Below, one piece after another: positions 1-11,390 of a stretch of 64,000 nt of DNA; within the stretch, counting starts at the first letter, position 1; each line of letters starts with the position of its first letter. The notes under the pieces are model-generated. The model was not told the DNA's origin. It made no database searches and saw only the letters and a list, made by a program, of their open reading frames with translations. The DNA is taken from positions 3,162,001-3,226,000 of the forward strand of contig CM065322.1 of NCBI GenBank assembly GCA_033032175.1. The letters are read 5' to 3'. The position numbers and the translations under genes were made by a program. This DNA comes from Saturnia japonica. Taxonomy: Eukaryota; Arthropoda; Insecta; Lepidoptera; Saturniidae.

Positions 1-447
1 CTCGGCAATGGCTGTTTTTTATGCTCCAGAAGTATTCATAGATTGCGCTGAAATGATCATGAAATTAAGTATATTTTCTGTAGGCACTTATGTTAATAAT
101 TTAAGTCTGGGTTTTTCTTTTCTAATGTTTAAAATCATTAAAAATTACTATTCGATCTAAATTTATATGAAAGACGTCGTTTGGTGTTTACACTATCAAG
201 ATTTTTATTAAATTACACTAAACAGACATATATATAAATTATTATTATTCACTGTAAATTAACGGTTTATAAAAATAAAGTTATTAAATAAAATTACTAT
301 TTCTTAAAGGACAGTTAACATTTCAAATGAAATCATTTGGGTATTCTCAAAGCTTGTACCGGTCAAATTACCGTAAGGTGAGAAGATTGTGGTGAGGGGA
401 GGTTTTTATTTAGTTACTGTTTTTCATACACGAAATATCGATATGCA

Positions 448-468
448 CGAAGTCGTGAGCACAGCTAG
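448..468 (+). repeat. 3' terminus of a truncated Helitron-like element
   Basis: The stretch ends in the motif GCACAGCTAG followed by T, the same 3' end seen at about 6890, 24485 and 58676. Helitrons end in CTRR and insert between A and T, which fits. No matching 5' part is visible upstream. Confidence 0.5.
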
Positions 469-1045
469 TTAAAAATAAAATCATAAATAGATAGGTAGAG
501 ATTTGAAATATAATTTTCACAATTAACAAAATAATTTTTGTCGTTAATCCTACATTAAAAGGGAAGTTTGTAAAAATTTCAAAGTCCCTTTGTTTATTGA
601 AGAGGAAATAATTAGAGCGTATTCCAAAGGACTCGACAGGGAAACAGGGAGAAAAACAACAATTCACCAGTCAGGTAGAGGATAATCCGAGAATTTAACA
701 ATGGCTGTATGGAAAATAAAAGGAACGGCATGGAATGGAGACGAGCAAAAATTAGCAATTATATTATAAAAAATATATTTGAGTGGCTCGTTTGAAACGG
801 TTCGCGGTGTCGTGTTCTGCGTTTTGTTTTTGCTATGCGATACCCTTGTAATGAGGATAAACGAATACTGTTTAATGGGCATCTTCTTTCGTATTTTAAA
901 ATGTTTTTGCATTTACGTTTAGTTTTTTCAAAAGATTTTAGAATATTACTCACTTTTTAAAGTTGAAGTACTTGAGATTAACTGAATAACATTTTTTTTT
1001 TCAATGAAAATAAAGTTTTTTTGGATGGAAATAAAAATCAGTAAA

Positions 1046-1098
1046 TCTATATATATATATATATAAATATAACGAATATATATATATATATATATTCG
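1046..1098. repeat. AT microsatellite with a perfect palindrome
   Basis: Two TA dinucleotide runs. The second, 1073-1098, is flanked by CG and CG and reads the same on both strands. The rest of 1-2040 is AT-rich non-coding sequence in which I recognise only this and the repeats listed separately. Confidence 0.7.
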
Positions 1099-1614
1099 TT
1101 TTTATTTCTTTTTAATCAAATCAAAACTATTATTATTTAATTAAAAATATTTCTTCTTAAATTTAATTATGTTTCATTTAAATTTAATTGAACTCGTAGT
1201 TAACAATAAAACGGTCTTCATAATTAATATTTTCAGTAGTACAAACTGTGTTTTAATACGTCAATCAGTACTTCTATATATTAATAATAGCAACCGCCCG
1301 CGACTTCGACCGCATTAATTACAGTTAAATAAAAATGTCTCTATCACTCAGGGAAATTATGACATCCTATTAGCGAAATAATTGTTAGAATCGGATTAGT
1401 GGTTTCAGAGATTACCTTCCACAAATATAAACAACTTTCCTTCTTTTTAAAAGTAATAATATTATAAATATGAATAAATATTCTTAATGAATATCATAAC
1501 AATGATAATAAGTAATAACGTAGCTACGGTCGGCGGAGACTAAATTATTAAACTGTGCATGTTATGTGTAAAATTAAATATGAATGAGATACTAACTACA
1601 AGACAATTTATAAC

Positions 1615-1800
1615 AAAAAACCAACGTCAATGACTTTTATGAGTTTCGTGGTGTATCTTCAAATTCGAAGGTCCAATGATAATGAAATTAAAATGGGACC
1701 ACCCTTGAGGTATCTCCTATCAAACAGAAAAAGAAACATTCAAATTAGTTGATCAACAAAGATGTTATGGTTGGACATCCATTATATATAAAAAATATAC
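1615..1800 (+). repeat. Dispersed repeat, family 1
   Basis: The segment, beginning near AACCAACGTCAATGACTTTT, is matched by diverged copies at about 29395-29600 on the same strand and about 31315-31545 on the opposite strand. No coding capacity is seen. It resembles non-coding tails of lepidopteran retroelements, but the family is not identified. Confidence 0.55.
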
Positions 1801-2049
1801 ATTCGATTTGAGTAACCCCGCTTCGTCTTTTTTTTAAATCTGTTAACAAAGTAACGTTGGTTTTTACACAGAGCATATAAGTCTTACCTATTTTATTTTT
1901 AATTTATTAAACTACCAACAAGACATATGTACACTTCAGTATAATTAAAAATACAAAACATACTTAAAGTAAATAGTGTAAATAAGTTTAAATGTTCATA
2001 ATATCAAGATAATATAGATAAATAACTTTGGTTCTTAGTCACTACATAT

Positions 2050-3110
2050 GTGTTTCTAAATATTGTCTCTGTAGCATTTGTAACTTTGGCAAATATGTCT
2101 ACGTAGAGTTCCGCAGGGAAAGTGCCCCAAATTACTGTCAAAGGTTTTATAGCAAATATCTGAAAGTCTATATTTAAAATTTTAAATTGATGGTTAAATA
2201 TATTTTAAACTTGACTTTGTTCTGTATGTGCGTGACAATTTTAAATTGTAAATGTGAATATGTCTATGAACCGTTAGTTTGTAAACTATTTAGTGAGATT
2301 GTAAACTATAGTGTGAACGGACACTAAAATTTGTAATCCGTTACATTTTCGTTACAGCTTATAAACTTTACTGTGTTTTTTGTTCCCACGGAGTGAATTG
2401 TTAATCACTAATGTCATATTTGAAAATAATGTTGACACATTTATTTTTGTAGTGTTACGCTGCTGTATATTTTACGGTACAATTATTTGAATCATAAGAT
2501 TTTAAATACTGAATTGAGTGTTTTTATTTATTATTAATATAATATGGCCAACAAACGCAAAAAAAAAAATAACGCTTTGATTGACCTACGAGAGATATGG
2601 ATTTGTCTCCCATAATCGGGATTTACAAATAAAAGGTTCAATGTTTTGTAAAAAAAAAACTTAGCAATAGGTATATTATATCATACGGGTTTACAATTAG
2701 TACCGACTGGTAACATCACTATTTAAAAAACGCAATAAACTAGCAACACAGTAAATGTCATTTCACTCCGAGTGATTAAAATGATCGTAATTGCACCTCA
2801 CATCTAAACGGGGATAATAAAATTTCAAAATTATTAGTGTCCGTAAACAATCTACCTACAGTTTACAATCTCAATAAATTGTTTAGAAACTTACGGTTCC
2901 TACAATTATCCTGTGACAAATATATTGTTATGCCCGTTGATAATTCTTTTGCAATGTAAGAGTTTACTATAAGACACGAACATAGTATGTTAGTGTGCTA
3001 TGTAATACGTACTTCTCAAAGTCCACCTCTTTCTTTTATTTAGGCTTTCTGTCTATGTAGGCAATTTTGCCAATGTTGAGTGACAAATATACGTTATAGA
3101 ATTTAGTTGC
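2050..3110. repeat. Diverged foldback (long inverted-repeat) element
   Basis: Several blocks in the left half recur reverse-complemented, in mirrored order, in the right half. Examples are about 2270-2335 against 2835-2900, 2385-2410 against 2760-2785 and 2085-2110 against 3045-3085. The centre lies near 2575. The arms are clearly diverged with many indels. No ORF is present, so this is probably an old foldback or MITE-type element. Boundaries are approximate. Confidence 0.5.
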
Positions 3111-3430
3111 CAAATGTTCGGTGTATGTAGAATAAACCTGTGAGAATAATCAATAAAAAGGATACATTGACACAACACTATAGTCCGGTAGAATGCATAT
3201 TTGACACTTATTTAATGAATGTTCGATATAACTTTGAAGTAGCGCACAAGTTATGACGAAAATGATATAGCTAAGTCGGCTTCAAATCAATGTGCACGTT
3301 TTAACTTTAAAACTATACGTTAATCTGTCATCTATATTGGTCCAATTGGTCAAGTGTCAATCTGTTAAACGTCAATTATGCGTTTAGCACTGTAAACATT
3401 TTAGAAATCATAATATAGTTATATGACATA

Positions 3431-3817
3431 CTAGTTGTGCCCGCGGCTGCACTCGCGTGGACTACAGAACGCTGTCGTTCGAGCACACACGCAATACATG
3501 TTACCTCCTTTCCAGGTTAATAAATGCTTATTGTTGGTGATTTTTGTAGGATGATGTAGTAACTTGATTTGGTATCTCTTATAGTTTAAAAGTGGCCTAA
3601 GTTACTCCTCATAACATCAGCCATCTGCCAGTGAATTTTCTCTTAGAATCGGTTCAACCGTTTCGGAGATTACCCGGAAAAAAGAGACAGACAGAAAAAT
3701 TGTTAAAACATTGTTTATTTAATTATAAGTATAGTATATACTTTCATATACATTTAGGAAAAAAAGCTGTTATTTTGATAATACAAACGGACAGTTAAAT
3801 TTTACTAATTGTATAGA
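3431..3817 (-). mobile_element. Helitron-like non-autonomous element
   Basis: Read on the minus strand it starts TCTATACAATTAGT directly after an A and ends GGGCACAACTAG followed by T. This is the TC...CTAG format with A/T insertion known for lepidopteran Helitrons. The interior contains the conserved block around CCGAAACGGTTGAACCGATT that recurs in at least eight other places here. There is no ORF. It sits at the left edge of duplicated unit A, and a truncated version lies at the edge of unit B (about 13205-13530). Confidence 0.65.
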
Positions 3818-4486
3818 TGGTATATATCGTTTGCAATCGCAGTACTCGTGTAGATGGTTTCAAGTTGTCATTTCTTGTTAGCTACGATTAAACTGGACCG
3901 AACTCTCAGTTTCGGATTTGTAATACGTTTAAAGAAAGTTCTCGAACCATCTCAATGCTTTCTAATTTCTATGGTTTTTCTGCTTTGTTTGTGTAGCTAT
4001 GTGTGTTGGATATATCACAATTACTCACCAGTTTTGATGAGGTCAGGGTCGGGATACTTGGATTCCACCAGATTCACAGTTTTTTGTATTTTTTCTTAAA
4101 TTTATGTCGGCAACGGTGTTCGTACCGGTGCGCGCGCGCGAGGAGAGACGGTTGGAATAGTAAGGGTTAGGGGGGTGAAAGGAGCACCAAAATGGTTGGC
4201 AATTGCGATCCACCAATCAAATTGGCCCATATCGAAACGTGTACGTTTTGTTCCGTTTTATGCAGACTTTGACTGAACAATGTGTAAAATATATAATTAA
4301 ATCCAAGGAATAAAATGAGTCTTATTTTACTCTCCGACAATGTCATTGAAATCACTGTTGATTCCATTCATAATAATAAGTCAAAAAATATTTCCAGTCT
4401 GCTGCACACGGATGTTGTTTAAAATAAATAAAACAAGTTTAAAATTAATTCATTGAACGTTGGACTGTAAATACAACGTATAATAA

Positions 4487-4620
4487 CTAGCCGTGCCCCA
4501 CGGTTTCACCAGCGTATAATTTAAAAGAAATCTTAACTGATACTTTATGATACCGCACTATAGACGATATGTTTAGTGACATTTTCATGTGGGATTAAAA
4601 TATGTTGGTTTTCACCGCAC
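4487..4620 (-). repeat. Second Helitron-like type, fragment
   Basis: On the minus strand the fragment ends GGGGCACGGCTAG followed by T, a CTAG terminus with a different interior from the element at 3431-3817. The duplicated counterpart is at about 13907-14040. The 5' end could not be placed. Confidence 0.4.
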
Positions 4621-4743
4621 TCTGTTCTACCGAGCTGGAAGTTCAATTACTTTAATTTTAAGAATTTAGTTTGACAGTAGTTTTGACAGAGGCATGAGCA
4701 GTCTTTTTACTTTCGTTAAAATTTTGTATTCGCTTCTTTTCAG

Positions 4744-4889
4744 ACAGTACTTCGTTGAGTTTATGTTAATTATGCATTTTTACCCACAGTTTTAATTATA
4801 CATGTACGATTGTTAAGAGAAAATATAAATTGCGACGCAAAAATATACACTTGTTCATTACATATTGTGGTTTAGGTAGCATTTTAATT
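4744..4889 (+). other. Probable 5' UTR of the P450 gene with splice acceptor
   Basis: A pyrimidine-rich tract ending in CAG at 4741-4743 is followed by ACAGTACTTCGTT. The same tract and downstream sequence are kept in unit B (AG at 16673-16674). This suggests a spliced leader exon lying further upstream. No convincing TATA box or initiator could be assigned. Inference from conservation only. Confidence 0.35.
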
Positions 4890-6261
4890 ATGATACAGTT
4901 TATATTTTTGTTTTTGTCTTTGTTCCTTTTCTTGTACCTGTATTTCACAAGAAATCATGACTATTGGTCAAAGAGGAACATTAAACACGAGAGACCATTA
5001 CCGTTGTTTGGTAACCATCTACCTATCTTGCTGTTCAAAAAGAATATCGAAGAAGCATATATTGATTTATATCAGAAATACAGTGATGAAAAGGTTGTTG
5101 GATTCTATAATGGGAATACACCTGTATTACTCATTAGGGACCCTGACATGATAAAACATATATTGAATTTGGAATTTAATCACTTCGACATTCGAGGTAT
5201 TGATGTGAAAATAACAAAGGATTCTTTATTTTACAATGCATTTTTTGTAAGCGGAGATCATTGGAAATTGCTTCGACAGAGATTTTCGTCAGGTATATCC
5301 ACGAGCAAGTTGCAAGGTATGTTCCCATTGATAGCTAAGTGTGCGGATAAATTGCAACAAATTACCGAGAAGGAGGTGGCGCAGAATGATATCATATCCG
5401 CATGCGATTTAATGGCACGATTCACAATAGAAGTTATCGCATCTTGCGGCTTCGGTATAGAACTGGACACCATAGATAAAGAAAATATTCACTTTTTACA
5501 AATGGCAAATAGTTTCTTTGATAAAACTTACTTTGAAATGTTTGTGATCAATCTGAATGAAATAATCCCATTTTTAAAGTTCATACCCGGATCATATGGA
5601 ATTAATAAAGATTTCGCTAAAATGATATATGACATAACCAAAAAAGTTAGAAAAGAAAGAAATTTTAAACCATCTGGTCGGAATGACTTTATTGACAGAC
5701 TTATGGAATTGGAAGGTATGGGTAAAATTTGCACGGAATCTTTCTTCGAGAAACACCCTAATGGGACACCTATTCAACAGGAGCATGAGATGGATGAAAA
5801 TGGTATGGCAGCTCAAGTTTTTCTTTTTCTTCTGGCTGGGTTTGAGACTTCTTCGTTCGCAACTAGTACTCTTCTACATCTATTAGCATACCACCAAGAC
5901 ATACAGCGTAACGTTCAAAGAGAAATTGATTCTGTGTTATCGAAGTACAATAACAGATTTTGTTACGATGCGATTAGAGATTTAAAATTACTGGATATGT
6001 GCTTCAAGGAAGCTATGAGGCTTTCACCTCCAGGCAGCGTCCTTCATCGAGTTTGTACAAAGCGATATACAATTCCTGGCACCAATATAACTATCGATCC
6101 TGGAGTGAAGATAAAAATCTCAACCATAGCACTGCACACGGACCCTAAATATTTTGAGGATCCAAATGATTTCCGACCAGAAAGGTTTTCTCCAGAAGCT
6201 TCGAAAAACCTACCCGGATATGTGTATTTACCATATGGAGAAGGCCCCAGAAAATGTCCAG
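4890..6261 (+). CDS. Cytochrome P450, CYP3 clan (CYP6-like), exon 1
   Basis: This exon encodes residues 1-457 of a heme-thiolate monooxygenase, normally anchored in the ER and supplied with electrons by P450 reductase. The start is ATG 4890: the 20 codons upstream open only with TTG, whereas MIQF begins a hydrophobic anchor (about residues 1-20) as in microsomal P450s. Motifs seen in order are a hinge with PLPLFGNH, helix C WKLLR, helix I AGFETSS (acid-Thr pair present), helix K EAMR (ExxR), RPERF, and the start of the heme loop YGEGPRKC. The exon ends after CCAG with donor GTGAG, splitting a codon after its first base. Exon 2 at 9765 restores the frame, giving 515 residues, a normal family length. 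The subfamily is not assigned: helix C continues FSSGISTSKL, unlike common CYP6 proteins. Substrate unknown; detoxification or endogenous metabolism are both possible. Confidence 0.88.
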
Positions 6262-6499
6262 GTGAGACCATAAACTGGTTCAAACTTCTTTTTTCATAAA
6301 CGTTTTCTTTTTGTACTTTTAACTGACTACTTAATTATTTCTTCTAATTCTTGCCTGGCTAACTACCACGCTCAAGTATAAAATCTGTCACCGAGCACCT
6401 ATACGTAAATTCTGGCAGCAGCACTTGATAACTGGTTACTGGCCGGGCTTAGCGTATTACCATATGTGCCACATCTTCACTTAACATCAGGCGAAATTG

Positions 6500-6890
6500 T
6501 GATCTTTTCGTCTGTTCCGGGTAATCTCCGAAACGGATAGACCGATTTTGACAGGACTTTCACTGATAGATAGCTGATGATATAGGGAGTAACTTAGGTT
6601 ACTTTTATTTTAGAAAAAGAATTACGATTCCGTACAAATAAAAAAACCGGTCATGGTGAATCAATTCGGGCACTTAAATGGCTTATGCTGAGTAAGAGAT
6701 ATAGCAAATTAATGTAAAACATAATTGTAGGTATTAAAATGACTCACAAAAAAATCTGCGAGAGTGTACATCTATCTTCTAAGGAACACCAACAATAATA
6801 ATTTTTATCTTTAAAATAGCCGGGAGTGGGGTAGCAAGATTCGCCCGGGCATTTTGTAGTCCACTTGAGCGAAGCCACAGGCACAGCTAG
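6500..6890 (+). mobile_element. Helitron-like element in P450 intron
   Basis: Contains the common interior block CTCCGAAACGGATAGACCGA and ends GGCACAGCTAG followed by T. The 5' end is truncated or unrecognised. It lies within intron sequence that is absent from the unit B copy. Confidence 0.55.
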
Positions 6891-7010
6891 TAGAACCATA
6901 TAAATGATCATACACATTTACTGATTGTTAAGTCGTGGTGGTCGTGTATCTTAGATTGGCGGAATATCGATTCGATATTTTTTGTACATTATGTAGACAT
7001 TAAGTAATTC

Positions 7011-7225
7011 AAATTGGTAACACTGTTGGCTGGCGGTGTACGAAAACATCGTGAGGAAACCTTGAACGCTTGGGAAATGTTCTTGGAGTTATGTGGGAAA
7101 AATATAGCGCTATTGTTTTCTCGGTATTTGAAATCACCAATACGTCGTGAGCTGGCGTGGTGATTAAACCCAAATCTTCTCTTAGGAAGAGGCCTTTGCC
7201 CAGCACTGGGACATTTACATGCTGA
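7011..7225 (+). repeat. LINE 3'-tail remnant
   Basis: Includes GAAAACATCGTGAGGAAACC and GAGGCCTTTGCCCAGCACTG, sequences common in lepidopteran genomes as the 3' ends of RTE-type LINE copies. Only the tail is present, with no reverse transcriptase. Confidence 0.5.
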
Positions 7226-7869
7226 TATAAATCATCTTTAGTCTTAATTTTTGCCAGACTCTTTCATTTATGTTCACATATTAGAAAGTACTATTTTATG
7301 CTGGCAATTTTGTAATGTAAAATAAATAAAAAAAAATTAATCATACCGTCATACCTGGAGAGAAAACTTGGTACTTTTTTTTAAGCATATTACGCTTATT
7401 GTGAGATTTGGGAAAATTAATCTTTATATGGAGAAGGAGTGCGGAAAGGTAAAATTTATATTATAAGTTACAAATACATTATTAAATTAAATAAAACATT
7501 TATTATTTACTTACATACTGCCAATGCCAAACACAATAATATATTGTGAGTAATTGTGAGTTATACTAATGAAATTATTCGATTATGAAGATGTCCCGTG
7601 ATATATCGATTATAACCATTAGCAAATACTAATTTGATAGGATCAGCAATTAACTTCAAACTTTGTGTACCATTAGTAATTACTAATTAGTATGACAATA
7701 AAAAATCTTCAACAATCATCGTCATATTTTAATCAATTTACCCAAACCTATAATGAATTATACACGTAAACCTTCCTCACGAATCACTCTGTTAATTGAT
7801 GAGAACCGCATGAAAATAACGTTCAGATAGACAGACAGACGCGGCTGGGCGACTCTGCTTTTTAATATA

Positions 7870-9143
7870 CAGTGGTGGGCCAGAAAGATTTGCGAATTAA
7901 AAAAAATATACAATACACATACACATTTTTATTTCAATTAAAATAGACATCTGGGAAATTTATTTCTTAAAAATTACATCATTCAGGTGTGCACCATCCC
8001 GCTGCAAACATTCCTCAAATTAATAAAAACTCGCTGACACATTGTACGAGGAATAGCTGCCATTTCTTCTCGGATATTTATCTTCAACTGGTTAATCGTG
8101 GCTGGGTTATTTGAGTAGACTCTACTTTTCAGGTATCCCCACATGAAAAAGTCCGGTGGCGTTAGATACGGACTTCTAGGCGGCCATGCAATGTCACCTC
8201 GGCGCGATATCAGTTTCCCAGCAAACATCTCGTTTACGGCCGCCAACGAAGCATTAGATGTATCGCATGTCGCACCATCTTGTTGAAACCACGTCGCACG
8301 GTTATAAGCTTCAAATTGTTGCAGTGGCGAAAACAAAGAATCACTTATCATGGCTATGTATCGGTCGGAATTTACAGTGACAGATTGCCTTTGTTGATTT
8401 TAAAGAAATAGGGTCCGATGATTGCGTGTGCTGATATGGCCGCCCAAACAGTTACTTTCGGCGAATTCAGAGGCTTTTGATGTTTTGCACGTGGGTTCTC
8501 TGCAGCCCAGTAACGGCAATTCTGTTTATTGACATGCCCATTTAAGTGAAAATGGACTTCGTCGGAGAACAGAATATTGTTGAAACTCTGAAAGCGTTCC
8601 ACCGTTGTTTCAACAAAAGCTCATCATAAAATTGGGACATTTGGCAGTAATTCCTGCACAAGTTGAATTTTATACGGGTGCAAATTCAAATCTTTCAACA
8701 AAATGCGACGCAAAGATGTTCTGGACACCACAAGTTCAGCTGATCTCTTGCGAGTTGATAGACCAGGATTACGTTGACCTGAAGCTCTAATTTGTTCAAT
8801 TGTGTCTTCGTTCCTGTTGACCTTGGGCGTCCCGCAGGCTTCTGTTTGAGAGTCGAACCAGTAGCTTTGAACTTTCTGACCCACGATCGAATCAAGCTTT
8901 CCTTCAGACACTGATTTACGTCATGTAATCCAAACTCACGCCGAAATAAACGTCGAAGAATAGCACACGAATCGCCATTTTTATAAAAATGTTTAACGCA
9001 GAATGCACGCTGCGCTCCGGTGAAGCGATCCATCGCGACTAAATTTCCGAGAACCGAGAATCTCCACCGCCCGCGCAGCCCCCGCTCATAAGGTTCAAAC
9101 GGAAGAATGTCTTTAAAATCGTCCGCCTTTCTGGCCCACCCTG
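7870..9143 (-). mobile_element. Tc1/mariner-superfamily DNA transposon (DD41D type), inactive
   Basis: The 1274-bp element is bounded by inverted repeats of about 18 bp (left CAGTGGTGGGCCAGAAAG, right end its reverse complement with one base missing) and flanked by TA on both sides (7868-7869 and 9144-9145), the expected target duplication. It contains a single broken transposase gene on the minus strand. It is inserted in the P450 intron against the direction of the gene and is absent from the unit B intron, so it probably arrived after the duplication. Confidence 0.85.
7983..9033 (-). pseudogene. Broken DDE transposase of the DD41D element
   Basis: Coding runs from ATG at 9033 down to a stop at 7983, about 350 codons in family terms. 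Order: N-terminal helix-turn-helix region (MDRFTGAQRAF, then GRPRS), a second DNA-binding block (RTSLRRILLKDLNLHPYKIQ), then the DDE catalytic core. The three acidic residues are recognisable: D in FSDEVHF (codon 8561-8563), D in WFQQDGAT (8277-8279) and D in LTPPDFF (8151-8153). The last two are separated by exactly 41 codons. The frame changes near 8825 and between about 8350 and 8375, with a stop between 8602 and 8626, so no full protein can be made. Family knowledge: ITm superfamily, DDE_3-like fold. Confidence 0.85.
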
Positions 9144-9764
9144 TAGTAAGAAAAGCTATAAGACGGTGCAGGGACATGTATATATGTATAATATTTAATT
9201 TTAGCTCGAAATTTATGGATAGGGAATTAGTCAGATCGAGACTTCATTGCAATCGCGGCAACAGCCCAAGCCGAGGTCCGATCACTTTGGCAATATTGCG
9301 CGCTTGTTGCCCACGCTTTCGCGGCTGAGTAACTTAAGCGTTCGTCCCAAGCCCGTTAAACTGTAAAAGCCATCAGTGGCTCTATTTGTTTAGGGACACT
9401 CAGGCTAACAGTGTAGTCAGTTCTAAAAAACAAACAAAAAGTAAGTCAGTAACCCAAGAAACACAGTCAGAGGGCAACCCTAGTGCGCGTTTATCTACCG
9501 AAAGGCTGTAGAGTTATTTCGAGAACACTGCCGAGATAACATACAATTTACTTTAGTTTAATGTATAGTGTAGTGGTGTGCTACCTCGTCCCCACCAACG
9601 TCTAAAACATAGGACGGACGCGCTCGATCTTGTACGACTTATAGTGGCATATTGATCGTAACTGTATCAATAAAAATGTAACGTTCAAACTTAATAAAAT
9701 AATGAAATACTGTAGAATACCTATCACTGGGCGTATGCTAATAACAGTATGTTTTATGTTACAG

Positions 9765-9940
9765 CTGGTCGTTTGGGTCACATGCAATCAATAATCGGGA
9801 TAGCCGCTGTTCTGGAGCGTTTCACATTAGAGCCAGCACCTACGTCACAGCGTCAATTCAAGTTAAAAGTATCCTCCTATCTTGTGCCAGTTGTAGACGG
9901 TGACCTACCTTTACGTTTTATACCCAGAAAGCATAAATAA
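9765..9940 (+). CDS. Cytochrome P450, CYP3 clan (CYP6-like), exon 2
   Basis: Encodes the second and third bases of the split codon plus 57 residues, ending at TAA 9938-9940. Joined to exon 1, the heme loop reads YGEGPRKCPAGR with the thiolate-ligand Cys present. Exon 2 continues as the L helix and C-terminal strands, with LEPAPTSQ and the final LPLRFIPRKHK. The acceptor is TTATGTTACAG at 9754-9764. Two heme-loop positions are unusual: Tyr replaces the usual first Phe, and Ala replaces the usual Gly two residues after Cys. The copy in unit B encodes the same residues. A 3503-bp intron separates it from exon 1. Confidence 0.87.
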
Positions 9941-10029
9941 ATCTTACTTAATGCAATATTAATAGAAAATATTGGATTCATAGTAAAAAAAAGAAGATAT
10001 TTGTTGTTAGTTATTGTTATTTGTTTTTG

Positions 10030-10290
10030 TTCAGGTGTAACATTGAGATGGGTCAGTCAAGGGAACTCTGAAACTATAAGGAGGTAGAGAAATATGTTCC
10101 AAAGAACCATTACATCGATATTAAATACAAAAAAACTGCATTCATTGATTTAAAAAAAAAAGACGACAGGAATCAATTCTAATTACTTTTATTTAAAAAA
10201 TCTAATGTTATTTTATTACGCTAATTGATAGAGAAGGTTTTAAGGAATAAATATTGCTAGAAAATCCTGTATCTAAAAGTAAAAGAAAAT
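10030..10290 (+). repeat. P450 3'-flank block, also present elsewhere
   Basis: Starts near GTGTAACATTGAGATGGGTC. It is matched after exon 2 of the pseudogene (about 20155-20420) and a third time, without any P450 exon, at about 46415-46690. A possible polyadenylation signal AATAAA lies at 10246-10251; another overlaps the P450 stop codon. It could be 3' UTR or a dispersed repeat. Confidence 0.5.
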
Positions 10291-10419
10291 GCTGAATTTA
10301 ATTATTATTATTGTTATTGAATATATACAGGTTGGAGAAAACGAATGGGATATGGAGGAAAAGTATAGTAAATATAAACAAATTTTACTCAAAGGAAACA
10401 TTCTTGATTTTTTTAAATA

Positions 10420-10532
10420 ATGATGACTGCATTCACAGATTTTCTAAAATAGCTAACCTATGCTGGGAATCGAACCAGCTAAAAATGCAAAAAACCGACT
10501 GTGCATTGTGTTATTGCACTAATCATTAGGAT
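10420..10532 (-). mobile_element. tRNA-derived SINE copy 1
   Basis: On the minus strand there is a pol III B-box, GGTTCGATTCC (10466-10476 complement), about 45 bases after an A-box-like TAGTGCAATAACA. The B-box arm pairs with itself as in a tRNA T-arm. Related copies are at 20560-20680 (minus) and 23545-23700 (plus). The region downstream on the minus strand is conserved between copies, as in the non-tRNA body of a SINE. Confidence 0.55.
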
Positions 10533-11244
10533 CTATGATAAGGATAAAATATTCGAATAAATATTATATCTTACAATTACAGGAAACCATGAAATTAATC
10601 AATTTGTACATATCGAGCTAACAAAAAATAAAATTTATATCTGAAGAATATATAAATTAAAATTAATATTTCCATATATTTTAACAAATTAACTGATTAG
10701 TTGCTCAAATGAGGTCCATTATCTTATATGCAGAGATTATGACTGCACTGAATTTAATTGTACACGAGTATGACTGGTGTTTATAACTCTTCGGTAGCTC
10801 CGCAACAGCAACACTCAAAGTATGTCAACATATTTAACTCAAAAGTGGAGTTGTTTAAATTTACTTACTGTGGACATTGTACGCGTCTCTTGAAACTTCA
10901 ACGCTTACCAACGTTTACCAGAGAGAGGTAAAACGTTAAACTTATTTGAAAATGTCTCTCTCTTGGAGTAGTCTGTCTGGTTGAATACCTCCACCCTACA
11001 GAAGATTGCAGGTAAATAGTCCATCAGCAACGCGCTAGTTATACCATAGTATTGACAAGCGTCAAGCCGAACGTATGCTTGTTGGCCCACCTTCAATATT
11101 TAATATACTTTTCCTCTATGTCCCGTTCGTTTTTTCCGTCCTGTACATATTATTAAACAGTAATGTCTTTACTGTTACAACATTAAAGATATTAAATATT
11201 TTTAATTAACATTAAAACATAATTTAAAACTAACTAATCCGTCA

Positions 11245-11390
11245 AATGACATTATACCCTCGTAACACAAGATATTCCCTCAAAAAATTTGTAACAGATT
11301 TTGTGTGAATCCATTGCAATATATCACCCCAGAAGAAAGTACATATAAATATTCAATGGGCTATCGGCACATGTGTCGCGAGCTCCGGTC
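11245..11390 (+). repeat. Right-edge block of unit A
   Basis: The block around CCCTCAAAAAATTTGTAACA is closely matched at about 23800-23945 and gives the right limit of the duplicated units. Similarity stops after GGCACATGTGTCG. Confidence 0.6.

Larger units (their letters stand above)
3431..11390 (+). repeat. Segmental duplication, unit A (intact P450)
   Basis: Unit A holds, in order, a Helitron-like element, a shared upstream block (about 3820-4610), P450 exon 1, the intron, exon 2, a 3' block, a SINE and a tail ending near 11390. The same order is found in unit B (about 13205-23945). Unit A has extra intron material (about 6340-7420 and the transposon at 7870-9143). Unit B has insertions upstream of its P450 and in its 3' part. 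Confidence 0.8.

Noticed and set aside
3854..4099. 81-codon ORF with a hydrophobic stretch
   Set aside because: The counterpart in unit B (about 13560-13710) is disrupted and differs in frame, and no family is recognised. Probably chance within conserved upstream sequence.
4830..4889. Longer N-terminus for the P450 starting at 4830
   Set aside because: The first codon is TTG, not ATG. The added 20 residues precede a normal signal anchor and lie in a probable 5' UTR.
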